15,420 bases of DNA from Clostridia bacterium (GTDB lineage: Bacteria; Bacillota_A; Clostridia; Oscillospirales; CAG-272). Location of the stretch: NCBI GenBank assembly GCA_017414605.1, contig JAFQLG010000041.1, positions 1 to 15,420 on the forward strand, given 5' to 3'. Under the pieces are notes generated by a model. It was not told where the DNA came from. It saw nothing but the letters and a program-made list of their open reading frames with translations, and ran no database searches. The position numbers and the translations under genes were made by a program. This document shows positions 7,712-14,956 of this stretch, in pieces; positions within the stretch are counted from its first letter, which is position 1, and each line of letters starts with the position of its first letter.

Positions 7712-9100
7712 ATGACACATTGTTATAAGCTTGGCGGGCTCAATATAGTTCTTGATATATATTCGGGCTCCGTCCACGTAGTAGACGACGTGGTCTACGA
7801 CATAATTGAAATGTACGAGGAATGCGACAAGGAGGAGATAATTGTCGCCATTCTCGAAAAATATAAGAATGACGAAACGGTTACTCGAGAGGAGCTTGAG
7901 GGCTGCTTTGAAGACCTTGAGGCATTGAAGGAGCAGGGAAAGCTGTTCACCCCCGATAGCTTTGAAAGTATGGCGGGAAAGCTTAAGGAAAAGAGTGCGG
8001 GCGTTGTAAAGGCGCTTTGTCTGCATATAGCGCATTCTTGCAATCTTAACTGCTCTTATTGCTTTGCAAGTCAGGGCAAGTATCACGGAGAGCGAGCGCT
8101 TATGAGCTTTGAGGTGGGCAAACAGGCGCTTGATTTTCTTGTTGCCAATTCCAAGGGCAGAAGAAATCTCGAGGTCGACTTTTTCGGCGGTGAGCCGCTT
8201 ATGAATTTTGATGTTGTAAAGCAGTTGGTTGCATACGCGCGATCAATAGAGAAGGACGCGGGAAAGAACTTCCGCTTTACGCTTACAACGAACGGCATAC
8301 TTATAGACGACGACGTTATTGACTTTGCAAATCGCGAATGCTCAAACGTTGTCTTGAGCCTGGACGGCAGAAAAGAGGTCCACGATAGGTTTCGCGTTGA
8401 CTATGCGGGAAAGGGAAGCTGGGAGTGCATAGTTCCCAAGTTTCAAAGGCTTGTTGAGGCGCGTGATGGCAAGAACTACTATATGCGCGGCACGTTTACG
8501 CACGCAAACCCCGACTTTTTAGAGGATATAAAGACTATGCTCGATCTGGGCTTTAACGAGTTGAGCATGGAGCCCGTCGTATGCGCCGAGGACGACCCCT
8601 CTGCGCTGACAAGAGAGGACCTCCCCATAGTGCTTGATCAGTATGAAAAGCTTGCCGAGCTTATGCTTGAGCGGCATAGAGAAGGCAGACCCTTTACGTT
8701 CTACCACTATATGATAGACCTGAAGGGCGGCCCCTGCGTATACAAGCGCATTTCGGGATGCGGCTCGGGAACGGAATACATGGCAGTTACTCCTTGGGGC
8801 GACCTCTACCCCTGCCATCAGTTTGTTGGAGAGGAAAAGTTCAAGCTTGGAAACGTGTTTGAGGGAGTAACCAATCCCGAGGCGCAAAAGGAATTTGCGG
8901 ATTGCAACGTGTATTCCCGTCCCGAATGTGCGGACTGCTGGGCAAAGCTTTATTGCTCAGGCGGATGTGCGGCAAACGCTTTCCATGCCACAGGCTCGGT
9001 AAACGGCGTATATAAGTACGGCTGTGAGCTTTTCCGCAAGAGAATGGAATGTGCTATAATGCTTGAGGTGTCAAAAACGCTGGACGATGAGAACGAATAA
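7712..9100 (+). CDS. scfB: Thioether cross-link-forming SCIFF peptide maturase (radical SAM/SPASM)
   Basis: This 462-residue enzyme matches the SCIFF maturase layout (CteB of Clostridium thermocellum): an N-terminal peptide-recognition domain of RRE/PqqD type (about 1-90), a radical SAM barrel with the cluster motif CNLNCSYC (C110, C114, C117) and the SAM-binding FFGGEP (157-162), then a C-terminal SPASM region rich in cysteines (C350, C368, C398, C406, C409, C415, C419, C438) for auxiliary Fe-S clusters. It would cleave S-adenosylmethionine and form Cys-thioether bonds in the adjacent ScfA peptide, in the cytoplasm. The start at 7712 has GGGAG about 7 nt upstream. It is separated from scfA by the attenuator and followed 34 nt later by the decarboxylase gene. 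Confidence 0.95.
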   Translation: MTHCYKLGGLNIVLDIYSGSVHVVDDVVYDIIEMYEECDKEEIIVAILEKYKNDETVTREELEGCFEDLEALKEQGKLFTPDSFESMAGKLKEKSAGVVKALCLHIAHSCNLNCSYCFASQGKYHGERALMSFEVGKQALDFLVANSKGRRNLEVDFFGGEPLMNFDVVKQLVAYARSIEKDAGKNFRFTLTTNGILIDDDVIDFANRECSNVVLSLDGRKEVHDRFRVDYAGKGSWECIVPKFQRLVEARDGKNYYMRGTFTHANPDFLEDIKTMLDLGFNELSMEPVVCAEDDPSALTREDLPIVLDQYEKLAELMLERHREGRPFTFYHYMIDLKGGPCVYKRISGCGSGTEYMAVTPWGDLYPCHQFVGEEKFKLGNVFEGVTNPEAQKEFADCNVYSRPECADCWAKLYCSGGCAANAFHATGSVNGVYKYGCELFRKRMECAIMLEVSKTLDDENE

Positions 9101-9134
9101 TATCTCTTGAAAATTTAGCGGAAAGGGGCAGAGT

Positions 9135-10472
9135 ATGAACACACCGATTTGTGATTTTGTAAAAGAATACGCAAGCAGTAAAGCTCTGCGCCTGCACATG
9201 CCGGGGCACAAGGGAAAGAGCTTTTTGGGCATGGAGCCGTTTGATATCACCGAGATAGAGGGGGCGGACGTGCTTTATCGCGCCGAAGGAATTATTGCTC
9301 AAAGCCAAAAAAATGCTTCAGAACTTTTTGGCACGGCAAAGACGCTGTATTCTACCGAGGGCTCGTCGCTTTGTATTCGCGCAATGCTGCGCTTGGCACT
9401 GTCGGCGGCAGAAACGGAAGCAAGACCTTGGATATTAGCCGCAAGGAATGCGCACAAAGCCTTTTTGAGTGCTTGCGCCCTGCTTGATATTGACGTGGAA
9501 TGGATATATCCCGAAAACGACGGAAATATACTGTCCTGTAAGGTGACCGAGGTTGATATAGAGCAAAAAATAAGCGCTCGCGGTGAAAAGCCTATAGCCG
9601 TTTACGTCACAAGCCCGGATTATCTCGGCTGTGTGTGCGGTGTTGCGTCGGTAGCGGAGGCTTGCCATAAGCACGGCGTACTTTTGCTTGTAGATAACGC
9701 GCACGGCGCCTATCTTAACTTTTTACCTCAAAATCTACATCCTATTGCGCTTGGTGCGGATTTGTGCTGTGATTCTGCACACAAAACTCTCCCCGTATTG
9801 ACGGGAGGTGCATACCTGCATATATCAAAAAATGCCCCCGCGTGTTTGACTGAGAATGCGGAGCGGGCTATGGAACTTTTTGCTTCAACAAGCCCATCTT
9901 ATTTGATATTGCAATCCATGGATAGAGCTAATTCCTATCTTGCGGGGGATTATAGAGATCGTATTGCCCGTCTATCACGACGAATGGACGAAGCAAAGAA
10001 GAAACTTTGCAATAGAGGCATTTGCACCGTTGGAAACGAGCCCTTAAAACTAACGATAGCACCCAAAAATTACGGATACACGGGACAAGAGCTGGCGGAA
10101 TTGTTGTATAGACAAAATATCGTTTGTGAATTTGCAGACAAGGATTTTTGCGTTATGATGCTAACGCCCGAAATTTCGGAATGTGAAATCGAGCGACTTG
10201 AAGCCGTTCTTTTGGCAATAGAGCGGAGAGCTCCCATTTTGGAAGGGCCGCCCATGCCCTGCAGGGCAGAGCGCGCGACTTCGATAAGAGAAGCTATGCT
10301 TGCGGCATCAGTTGAAGTTGACATCCAACAGGCTTGCGGCAAAGTTCTCGCCGCTCCCGGTGTTTCCTGTCCCCCCGCCGTGCCGATCATCATGTGTGGA
10401 GAGAGGATAACGGAATCGGCGATCGTATGCTTTGAATATTACGGCATCAAAAAATGCAGAGTTATAAAATAA
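9135..10472 (+). CDS. PLP-dependent Orn/Lys/Arg-type decarboxylase
   Basis: This 445-residue protein belongs to the fold-type I Orn/Lys/Arg decarboxylase family (short, Firmicutes YaaO/SpeA-like form). The N terminus has LRLHMPGHKGK and DITEIEGADVL. D187 and H190 in LLVDNAHGAYL hold the cofactor, and K217 in DSAHKTLPVLTGG should form the PLP Schiff base. The C terminus has the family's small domain with the proline-rich APGVSCPPAVPIIMCGERI. It would convert a basic amino acid to a polyamine precursor (agmatine, cadaverine or putrescine); the substrate cannot be told, and some relatives have no proven activity. The ATG at 9135 follows AAAGGGG about 8 nt upstream. It is the last gene of the scf operon, 34 nt after scfB. 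Usual length in this subfamily is about 440-490. Confidence 0.88.
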   Translation: MNTPICDFVKEYASSKALRLHMPGHKGKSFLGMEPFDITEIEGADVLYRAEGIIAQSQKNASELFGTAKTLYSTEGSSLCIRAMLRLALSAAETEARPWILAARNAHKAFLSACALLDIDVEWIYPENDGNILSCKVTEVDIEQKISARGEKPIAVYVTSPDYLGCVCGVASVAEACHKHGVLLLVDNAHGAYLNFLPQNLHPIALGADLCCDSAHKTLPVLTGGAYLHISKNAPACLTENAERAMELFASTSPSYLILQSMDRANSYLAGDYRDRIARLSRRMDEAKKKLCNRGICTVGNEPLKLTIAPKNYGYTGQELAELLYRQNIVCEFADKDFCVMMLTPEISECEIERLEAVLLAIERRAPILEGPPMPCRAERATSIREAMLAASVEVDIQQACGKVLAAPGVSCPPAVPIIMCGERITESAIVCFEYYGIKKCRVIK

Positions 10473-10477
10473 AAATG

Positions 10478-10510
10478 AGCGCGGCTCCAAGCGGAGCCGC
10501 GCTGCTTTTT
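10478..10510. terminator. Bidirectional terminator between scf operon and Na/Pi cotransporter gene
   Basis: Arms AGCGCGGCTCC (10478-10488) and GGAGCCGCGCT (10493-10503) with a 4-nt AAGC loop. A T-run follows on + (10506-10510, then more T after one C), and CATTTTTATTTT follows on -. It sits between two convergent genes and can end both transcripts. Confidence 0.92.
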
Positions 10511-10514
10511 CTTT

Positions 10515-12320
10515 TTATTTTTCAGATTGGGGCAGGGCGTATTTGTCCATATAGCCCTCGTACATAGCTTCGAAATCGGAGCTGTCGCTATCCTTGAGGT
10601 CATGCAGATAGCGGTGCAGATCAAGCGTTTCTTTCTTGGACATTTCAACAAGACAGCCTGCGATATTGGAGCAATGGTCAGATACTCTCTCGTAGTTAGT
10701 AAGAATATCGGAAAGGATAAAGCCAAGCTCAATGGAGCAGAGATTTTTCTGCAATCTTATCGTATGGCGTAGCTTTATCTCGTCGCGCAGGTAGTCGATA
10801 ACCTGTTCAAGAGGTTCAACGGTGAATGCCATCTCAATATCGTTGGCAGTGACTGCCTTTTGAGTGGTGTCAAGTATCTCCAGGAGCGCATCGGTCATAA
10901 CCTTGAGCTCTGCGGTTGCCGCATCGGAGAAGGAAACGTCCTTGTCGCGTTTTTCCTCAACCGATTCAACTATATTTACGGCGTGGTCGGAAACGCGCTC
11001 AAAGTCACCGATGAGGTGGAGGAGCTTTGTGACCTCGGCGCTGTCATGTTCATCGAGATCGCGGGAGGATATCTTTACAAGATAAGAGCCAAGCTCGTCC
11101 TCATAAATATCTACCTGACCCTCTTCCTCACGTATCTCGTCTGCGACCTTGGGATCGTAATTATCAAATAGAGAAATTGCCTTTCTCATGGAGCCGAGAG
11201 CCACGTCGCTCATGTGAACGGCTACTTTGCGCGCGCTGTCGATAGCAACAGAGGGCGTGTCAAGAAGTCTTTCATCAAGCATGGAGGTATACTCGTCACC
11301 CTTCTTGTCGTCGCCGCGGATAATGAGGTAAGCCAGCTTTTCGAGCAGTTTGGTAAAGGGCCACATAAGCGCTATGGCGAGTATTTTGAACACGGTGTGT
11401 ACGATAGCGATTCCAAAGGGATCTATGATAAGCTTCTGGAATCCGGGGAAATCGAATACGTTGGCGGTGCTGAGTATCCAGCCTACAAGGTAGTACATTG
11501 AAAGCCAGAAAACAACTCCGATAATGTTAAAGAACAGGTGGACAACAGCCGTGCGCTTTCCGTTCTTGTTTGCACCGAGAGCCGAGAGCATAGCCGTGAT
11601 GCAGGTACCGATATTCTGTCCGAGAACTATCGGGATAGCCATACCAAAGGAGATCTGTCCGGTTGCAGAGAGCGCCTGCAAAATACCGATAGATGCCGAG
11701 GAGGACTGAACTATTGCGGTAAGAACTGCACCGACGATAACGCCGACTATGGGATTATCAAATATAGTAAGAAGCCTTGCAAAATCGGGATCCGTTTTGA
11801 GCGCTCCGACCGAGTCGGACATGAGCGACATACCTACCATAAGTACTGCAAAGCCGAGCAGTATCGTGCCAAGATCCTTTTGCTTTTCTTTTTTTGCGAA
11901 CATTATGAATACGATACCGACAAGCGCGAGTATCGGCATCCAGAAATCCGGTGTCAGATATTCAAGCCAAGCGGTTGCGGCGAGAGCCTCGTTATCACCG
12001 AGACTGTTAAGCGCGGTAAGCCATGCGGTCACGGCAGTGCCGAGGTTTGCGCCCATAATTACGCCTATTGCCTGAGATAGAAGCATAGTGCCCGCGTTAA
12101 CGAATCCAACCACCATTACCGTCGTTGCGGAGGACGATTGAATTATCGCGGTTACTCCAAGGCCGAGCAAAAACGCCTTAAGCTTGCTTGAGGTAAGGTT
12201 TCCGAGTATGGTCTTGAGCTTTCGTCCGGCACTCTTTTTGAGTCCGTTGCCCATAACGTCCATTCCGTAAAGGAATAGAGCTAATCCGCAAACAAGACCC
12301 ATGATCTCCATAATTCCCAT
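10515..12320 (-). CDS. Na/Pi cotransporter family protein with C-terminal PhoU-like domain
   Basis: This 601-residue membrane protein has two inverted Na/Pi cotransporter repeats, each with the signature QSSSA (61-65 and 205-209), followed by GxNxGT-type motifs (GANLGTAVTAWL at 90-101, GQNIGTCITAML at 234-245). After the last helix (about 320) comes a charged helical region (about 355-590) resembling two PhoU units, with repeated ERVSDH motifs. Members (NptA/YjbB type) move phosphate with sodium; YjbB of E. coli exports it, and the PhoU part is probably regulatory. I chose the ATG at 12318-12320 (MGIMEIMGLV) because the longer frame to 12392 adds a basic, non-family leader and the AAAGGA site lies about 12 nt upstream of this Met; Met4 is an alternative. 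It is transcribed alone. Confidence 0.9.
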   Translation of the reverse strand: MGIMEIMGLVCGLALFLYGMDVMGNGLKKSAGRKLKTILGNLTSSKLKAFLLGLGVTAIIQSSSATTVMVVGFVNAGTMLLSQAIGVIMGANLGTAVTAWLTALNSLGDNEALAATAWLEYLTPDFWMPILALVGIVFIMFAKKEKQKDLGTILLGFAVLMVGMSLMSDSVGALKTDPDFARLLTIFDNPIVGVIVGAVLTAIVQSSSASIGILQALSATGQISFGMAIPIVLGQNIGTCITAMLSALGANKNGKRTAVVHLFFNIIGVVFWLSMYYLVGWILSTANVFDFPGFQKLIIDPFGIAIVHTVFKILAIALMWPFTKLLEKLAYLIIRGDDKKGDEYTSMLDERLLDTPSVAIDSARKVAVHMSDVALGSMRKAISLFDNYDPKVADEIREEEGQVDIYEDELGSYLVKISSRDLDEHDSAEVTKLLHLIGDFERVSDHAVNIVESVEEKRDKDVSFSDAATAELKVMTDALLEILDTTQKAVTANDIEMAFTVEPLEQVIDYLRDEIKLRHTIRLQKNLCSIELGFILSDILTNYERVSDHCSNIAGCLVEMSKKETLDLHRYLHDLKDSDSSDFEAMYEGYMDKYALPQSEK

Positions 12321-12394
12321 ATGTTGTCGTGTTCCTTTCAGATTTATGTGATGCCGAACTTTTACAGGGTTCGACAAAATACGTCTATACAAAA

Positions 12395-12411
12395 TTAGTT
12401 TATCAAACTAA
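12395..12411. promoter_or_regulatory. Inverted repeat upstream of the Na/Pi gene, possible operator
   Basis: TTAGTTT (12395-12401), ATC, then AAACTAA (12405-12411): a perfect 7-bp inverted repeat 75 nt before the Na/Pi start codon. On the - strand TTGATA and later TATTTT or TATAGA give only a poor promoter match here. The repeat overlaps the likely promoter zone and could bind a dimeric regulator; it is not a Pho box that I recognise. Confidence 0.35.
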
Positions 12412-12456
12412 TATTAATCCTGAATGTCACAAATGTTAATAATTTAAGAATATGAA

Positions 12457-12498
12457 AAGATACGGTCGAACGGAGAATTAACCGTTCGACCGTATCTT
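12457..12498. terminator. Terminator after the Wzz-like gene
   Basis: Arms AAGATACGGTCGAACGG (12457-12473) and CCGTTCGACCGTATCTT (12482-12498) pair perfectly over 17 bp with an 8-nt loop. On the - strand the stem runs into TTTTCATATTCTT, giving a moderate U-tract. It starts 21 nt after the stop codon of the Wzz-like gene, and precedes the Na/Pi promoter zone. Confidence 0.82.
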
Positions 12499-12518
12499 AA
12501 ATATAAATGTTTTCCGCA

Positions 12519-13739
12519 TCAAGCGGCGGGTTTCTGCTTTTCCTCTTTTTGTTTGATAACGCCGGATCTTCTGAGCCATTCCGCACAAGCAACCGCGATA
12601 GCCACTATAACCGCAACGGCAACAAAAGTCAAACCAAAGGTAAGCACAAGCGTTATCAACGTGCTTTCGGGATTCAGCTCACGCGCGGAGCTGAACGTGC
12701 TTATGAGATTGCACTCTGTATCCAGGGTAGAAGCCAAGTCATCAATAGTGAGTTCAACAAAAGAGGGAAGAGTTCTCTTTAAGCGGGAGATAATAAAATC
12801 TGCAAATTCCTGATCACCCTCAACGGCAACGGAAACCTTGAGGAAAGAGAAGTTTATGATCTGATTAGCGCTGCCTGATTCAACGTCATCGGGAAGCTCA
12901 TCCTCGGTCTGTTCGGGGATTATGTAACCAAAGGTCATAGCCTTTGTGATCTTTCTGATCTGCTTTTGTACCTCTTCGTTATTTCTCCATTCAATCAAAA
13001 CCTCTTCAACGAGCTTGTCGGCCTCATCCTTTAAGTCGTTTGTCTTGCGCGTTTCAAGCATATAGTTTTCATAGCAAGCCAGGGTTTCGAGGCGAGCGGG
13101 GTCATATGCGTGCTTTTTATAAAGATCTCTCTCTGTGCGAGCTATCTCAAGGCGCTCCTCAAGTTCTGCAATTTTTTGAATGTGTCCTTCTGTTACTATG
13201 CTATCCGTATCAACGCCCTTATAGGTTGAGAGCATAGAGTAGATGGCGTCATAGATGTTGCAAAGTCTTCCGTACTCGTGCTCGATAAGCTCAAAGGAGG
13301 TTATCGTTTCGCCGGTAACGGGGTCTTTGGGAGTAGTAAGCGCGAGGTTTATTCTTCCATACTCTTTTCGAGTTGCCTTGAGGCTTTCTCTTGCTTCTCT
13401 GAAGGCGATAACAGCTGCCTTTGCCTCTTCATATTGCTCGTTGTTCGTTCCTGCGAGCTCTTCGGGCAAGCCGTATTCATCAAGCAGGAGCTTTTCAGCA
13501 AATGACTCGGATTGGAGAATGGGAAGCAGGACCTTTCTGGAATCCTTTCTTGAAAGGTAAAAGTCAACCGAGTTTCCATACGTTGTGCCTACTTTGACCA
13601 GAACGAACACGCCTGCACTTGCGACAACTGCCAGGATCAGGGAAAGGCAAACTATCAGCTTCCATTTTTTTAAGATAATACTAACAATGTCCACGCCCGA
13701 CAAAAGCGGAGCGCTTGTGTTATTTTTCGTTGTTTCCAT
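12519..13739 (-). CDS. Wzz-like (chain-length-determinant type) membrane protein
   Basis: This 406-residue protein has one membrane helix near each end (about 26-48 and 361-388) and a long, charged, largely helical part between them, including a likely coiled coil around residues 190-270. The opening GVDIVSIILKKWKLIVCLSL and the closing layout, a Pro-containing stretch before the second helix and a short basic tail, are those of the Wzz/polysaccharide co-polymerase superfamily, which sets the length of surface polysaccharides. No tyrosine kinase, Wzx, Wzy or glycosyltransferase gene is nearby, so the role is inferred from architecture only. The ATG at 13737-13739 has AGAGGTG about 7 nt upstream; an in-frame ATG 30 nt earlier has no such site. 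It has its own promoter and terminator. Confidence 0.65.
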   Translation of the reverse strand: METTKNNTSAPLLSGVDIVSIILKKWKLIVCLSLILAVVASAGVFVLVKVGTTYGNSVDFYLSRKDSRKVLLPILQSESFAEKLLLDEYGLPEELAGTNNEQYEEAKAAVIAFREARESLKATRKEYGRINLALTTPKDPVTGETITSFELIEHEYGRLCNIYDAIYSMLSTYKGVDTDSIVTEGHIQKIAELEERLEIARTERDLYKKHAYDPARLETLACYENYMLETRKTNDLKDEADKLVEEVLIEWRNNEEVQKQIRKITKAMTFGYIIPEQTEDELPDDVESGSANQIINFSFLKVSVAVEGDQEFADFIISRLKRTLPSFVELTIDDLASTLDTECNLISTFSSARELNPESTLITLVLTFGLTFVAVAVIVAIAVACAEWLRRSGVIKQKEEKQKPAA

Positions 13740-13806
13740 ATTTTGACACCTCTGTATCATTTTTATCAATGTCGAGCGGATTTCGTCCGCCCAACGTATT
13801 CATTAT

Positions 13807-13835
13807 ATTATAACATAGTTAGGGCGCCGTGTCAA
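13807..13835 (-). promoter_or_regulatory. Sigma-A promoter of the Wzz-like gene
   Basis: On the - strand there is TTGACA (13835-13830), a 17-nt spacer and TATAAT (13812-13807), both hexamers perfect. TATGT precedes the -10 (TRTGn extension), and CGGCGCC sits in the spacer, as in the promoter at 7307-7335. It lies about 70 nt upstream of the start codon. Confidence 0.92.
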
Positions 13836-13839
13836 CACT

Positions 13840-13980
13840 ATTTTATTGGAAGAAATGTAATAAAAAAGTTTTACAATATGTGCGAAAGGCAAAAAACCTC
13901 GATTGCACCACCTGTGCGAGAGGCAGCTGCCTCTCGCACATTATTTTTTTTGGCCGAAAAAAGGAAAGGAGGACAACCTT
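13840..13980 (+). other. Probable left boundary and leader of a mobile element
   Basis: This stretch lies between the divergent Wzz-like promoter and the first gene of the + strand operon, and marks the change from ordinary chromosomal genes to phage/ICE-type genes. It holds a weak -10-like TACAAT (13872-13877), an imperfect direct repeat TGTGCGARAGGCA (13879-13891 and 13913-13925), the terminator hairpin listed separately and the AAAGGAGG ribosome binding site. No integrase, tRNA or recognisable attachment core was found, so the exact junction cannot be placed. Confidence 0.4.
13913..13951 (+). terminator. Terminator-like 28-bp palindrome in the leader of the HTH-BRO-LT operon
   Basis: TGTGCGAGAGGCAG (13913-13926) is followed immediately by its perfect complement (13927-13940), then TTATTTTTTTT (to 13951). 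It is a textbook + strand intrinsic terminator, yet no + strand gene lies upstream within the window: the neighbour on the left is divergent. It could insulate the operon, attenuate it, or mark the end of an inserted element. On the - strand there is no T-run after the stem. Confidence 0.8.
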
Positions 13981-14238
13981 ATTACTTGCAGATATTTTAC
14001 CTATGAGGATAGGAAACAGTTAGAGGACCTTTACAACGCAGGATCCGCACTAACATATATCGCTGAAAAGCTCGGCGTACATTTAGCCACCATCTACCGA
14101 GAACTTAACCGAGGCAGCACGGGTGAACTTGATGCAAACGGGCGTGCGGGATATAGTGCAGAGCTTGCACAAAAAACAATGCTGGAAAGCCTTAAACGGC
14201 GTGGCAGGAAACAAGGAGGCGATAAGCAAAATGAATGA
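13981..14238 (+). CDS. Small IS30-type helix-turn-helix protein, probable ATT start
   Basis: This 85-residue basic protein reads RYFTYEDRKQLEDLY and then a helix-turn-helix, IAEKLGVHLATIYRELNRG (27-45), followed by GYSAELAQ. This is the N-terminal DNA-binding module of IS30 transposases standing alone, a form common at the start of Firmicutes phage and conjugative-element operons. No ATG or GTG fits. The ribosome site AAAGGAGG (13965-13972) points to ATT at 13981, spacing 8 nt, in frame and matching the start of the conserved domain. A TTG at 13903 is in frame, but it lies ahead of the terminator hairpin and has no ribosome site. The last 8 nt overlap the next gene (ATGAATGA). It is likely a transcriptional regulator of the element. 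Confidence 0.72.
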   Translation: MTCRYFTYEDRKQLEDLYNAGSALTYIAEKLGVHLATIYRELNRGSTGELDANGRAGYSAELAQKTMLESLKRRGRKQGGDKQNE

Positions 14239-14956
14239 GCTGCAAACATATAGCAATGCGGAATTTGGCTCAATACGCTCCATTATCATTGATGATATAC
14301 CCTATTTTGTGGGCAGGGATGTTGCAAGCATCTTAGGCTACGCCAACACCAGGGATGCCCTGGCAAAGAGGGTTGACAATGAGGACAAGCTGAGTGGGGT
14401 AGCAATTTGCGACACCAACGGCAGAGAAACAAAACCGGTGCTGATAAATGAAAGCGGTTTATACAGTTTGATACTTACCAGCAAATTGCCATCTGCCAAA
14501 GAGTTTAAGCGATGGGTAACATCAAGCGTTTTGCCAATGATACGCAAAACCGGCGTATATTCTGCCGGCTTAGATCTAAAAAGCGGTGATACCGTTACCC
14601 CAATGAGGTTGTTATCCCCCGATGATTACCTTTCAGCCGCAAGGCTGATTGCAACCTGTAAGAGTGATCGGCTTAACATTGTTTTGGCTTTGCTTTCAAA
14701 AGGCGGCTGGGATGTTCCCCAGATGGTGCCCACCTTATCCGTAAGACAGGACACCTCCGATATTTCCGACAGGATAAAAAGCGTAAGAGCCAAAACCGGT
14801 ATGACCTTGCAGGAGTTAAGCGATAACAGCGGTGTAAGCGTTGAGGTGCTGCGCTCTTATGAAACCGGGCGCCGTTTCCCAAAGCAGGAACGATACACCA
14901 CCCTTGTTATGCTGCTTAACACCATTGAGGAAACCGCAGAAAAAGGAGGGATATAA
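14231..14956 (+). CDS. BRO-N antirepressor with C-terminal Cro/CI-type HTH
   Basis: This 241-residue protein has a BRO-N (phage antirepressor) domain at 10-108: the pattern FVGRDVASILGYANTRDAL, then LINESGLYSLILTSKLPSAK and FKRWVTSSVLPMIRKTG is diagnostic. A middle linker (110-175) has no recognised motif. The C terminus (180-232) is a Cro/CI-type helix-turn-helix, with MTLQELSDNSGVSVEVLRSYETGRR. It probably controls genes of the mobile element by DNA binding or by binding a repressor. The ATG at 14231 follows AAGGAGG at a rather long spacing of about 10-11 nt and overlaps the previous stop; the longer frame from 14123 lies inside the HTH gene. The following gene starts at the base after this stop. 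Confidence 0.88.
   Translation: MNELQTYSNAEFGSIRSIIIDDIPYFVGRDVASILGYANTRDALAKRVDNEDKLSGVAICDTNGRETKPVLINESGLYSLILTSKLPSAKEFKRWVTSSVLPMIRKTGVYSAGLDLKSGDTVTPMRLLSPDDYLSAARLIATCKSDRLNIVLALLSKGGWDVPQMVPTLSVRQDTSDISDRIKSVRAKTGMTLQELSDNSGVSVEVLRSYETGRRFPKQERYTTLVMLLNTIEETAEKGGI

Noticed and set aside
7475..8086. 203-codon open frame on the - strand across the scf promoter region
   Set aside because: It is antisense to scfA and scfB, both clearly recognised, and has no ribosome site or family resemblance.
11538..12080. 180-codon open frame on the + strand
   Set aside because: It is antisense to the Na/Pi cotransporter membrane domain, and its composition is not protein-like.
13903..13980. Longer form of the HTH protein starting at TTG 13903
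   Set aside because: There is no ribosome site in front of it, the extra residues are encoded by the terminator palindrome, and the conserved domain starts only after the AAAGGAGG site.
13743..14006. 87-codon open frame on the + strand, including a possible leader peptide from ATG 13878
   Set aside because: It crosses the Wzz-like promoter and the terminator hairpin and has no ribosome site. A short leader peptide cannot be excluded, but nothing supports it.
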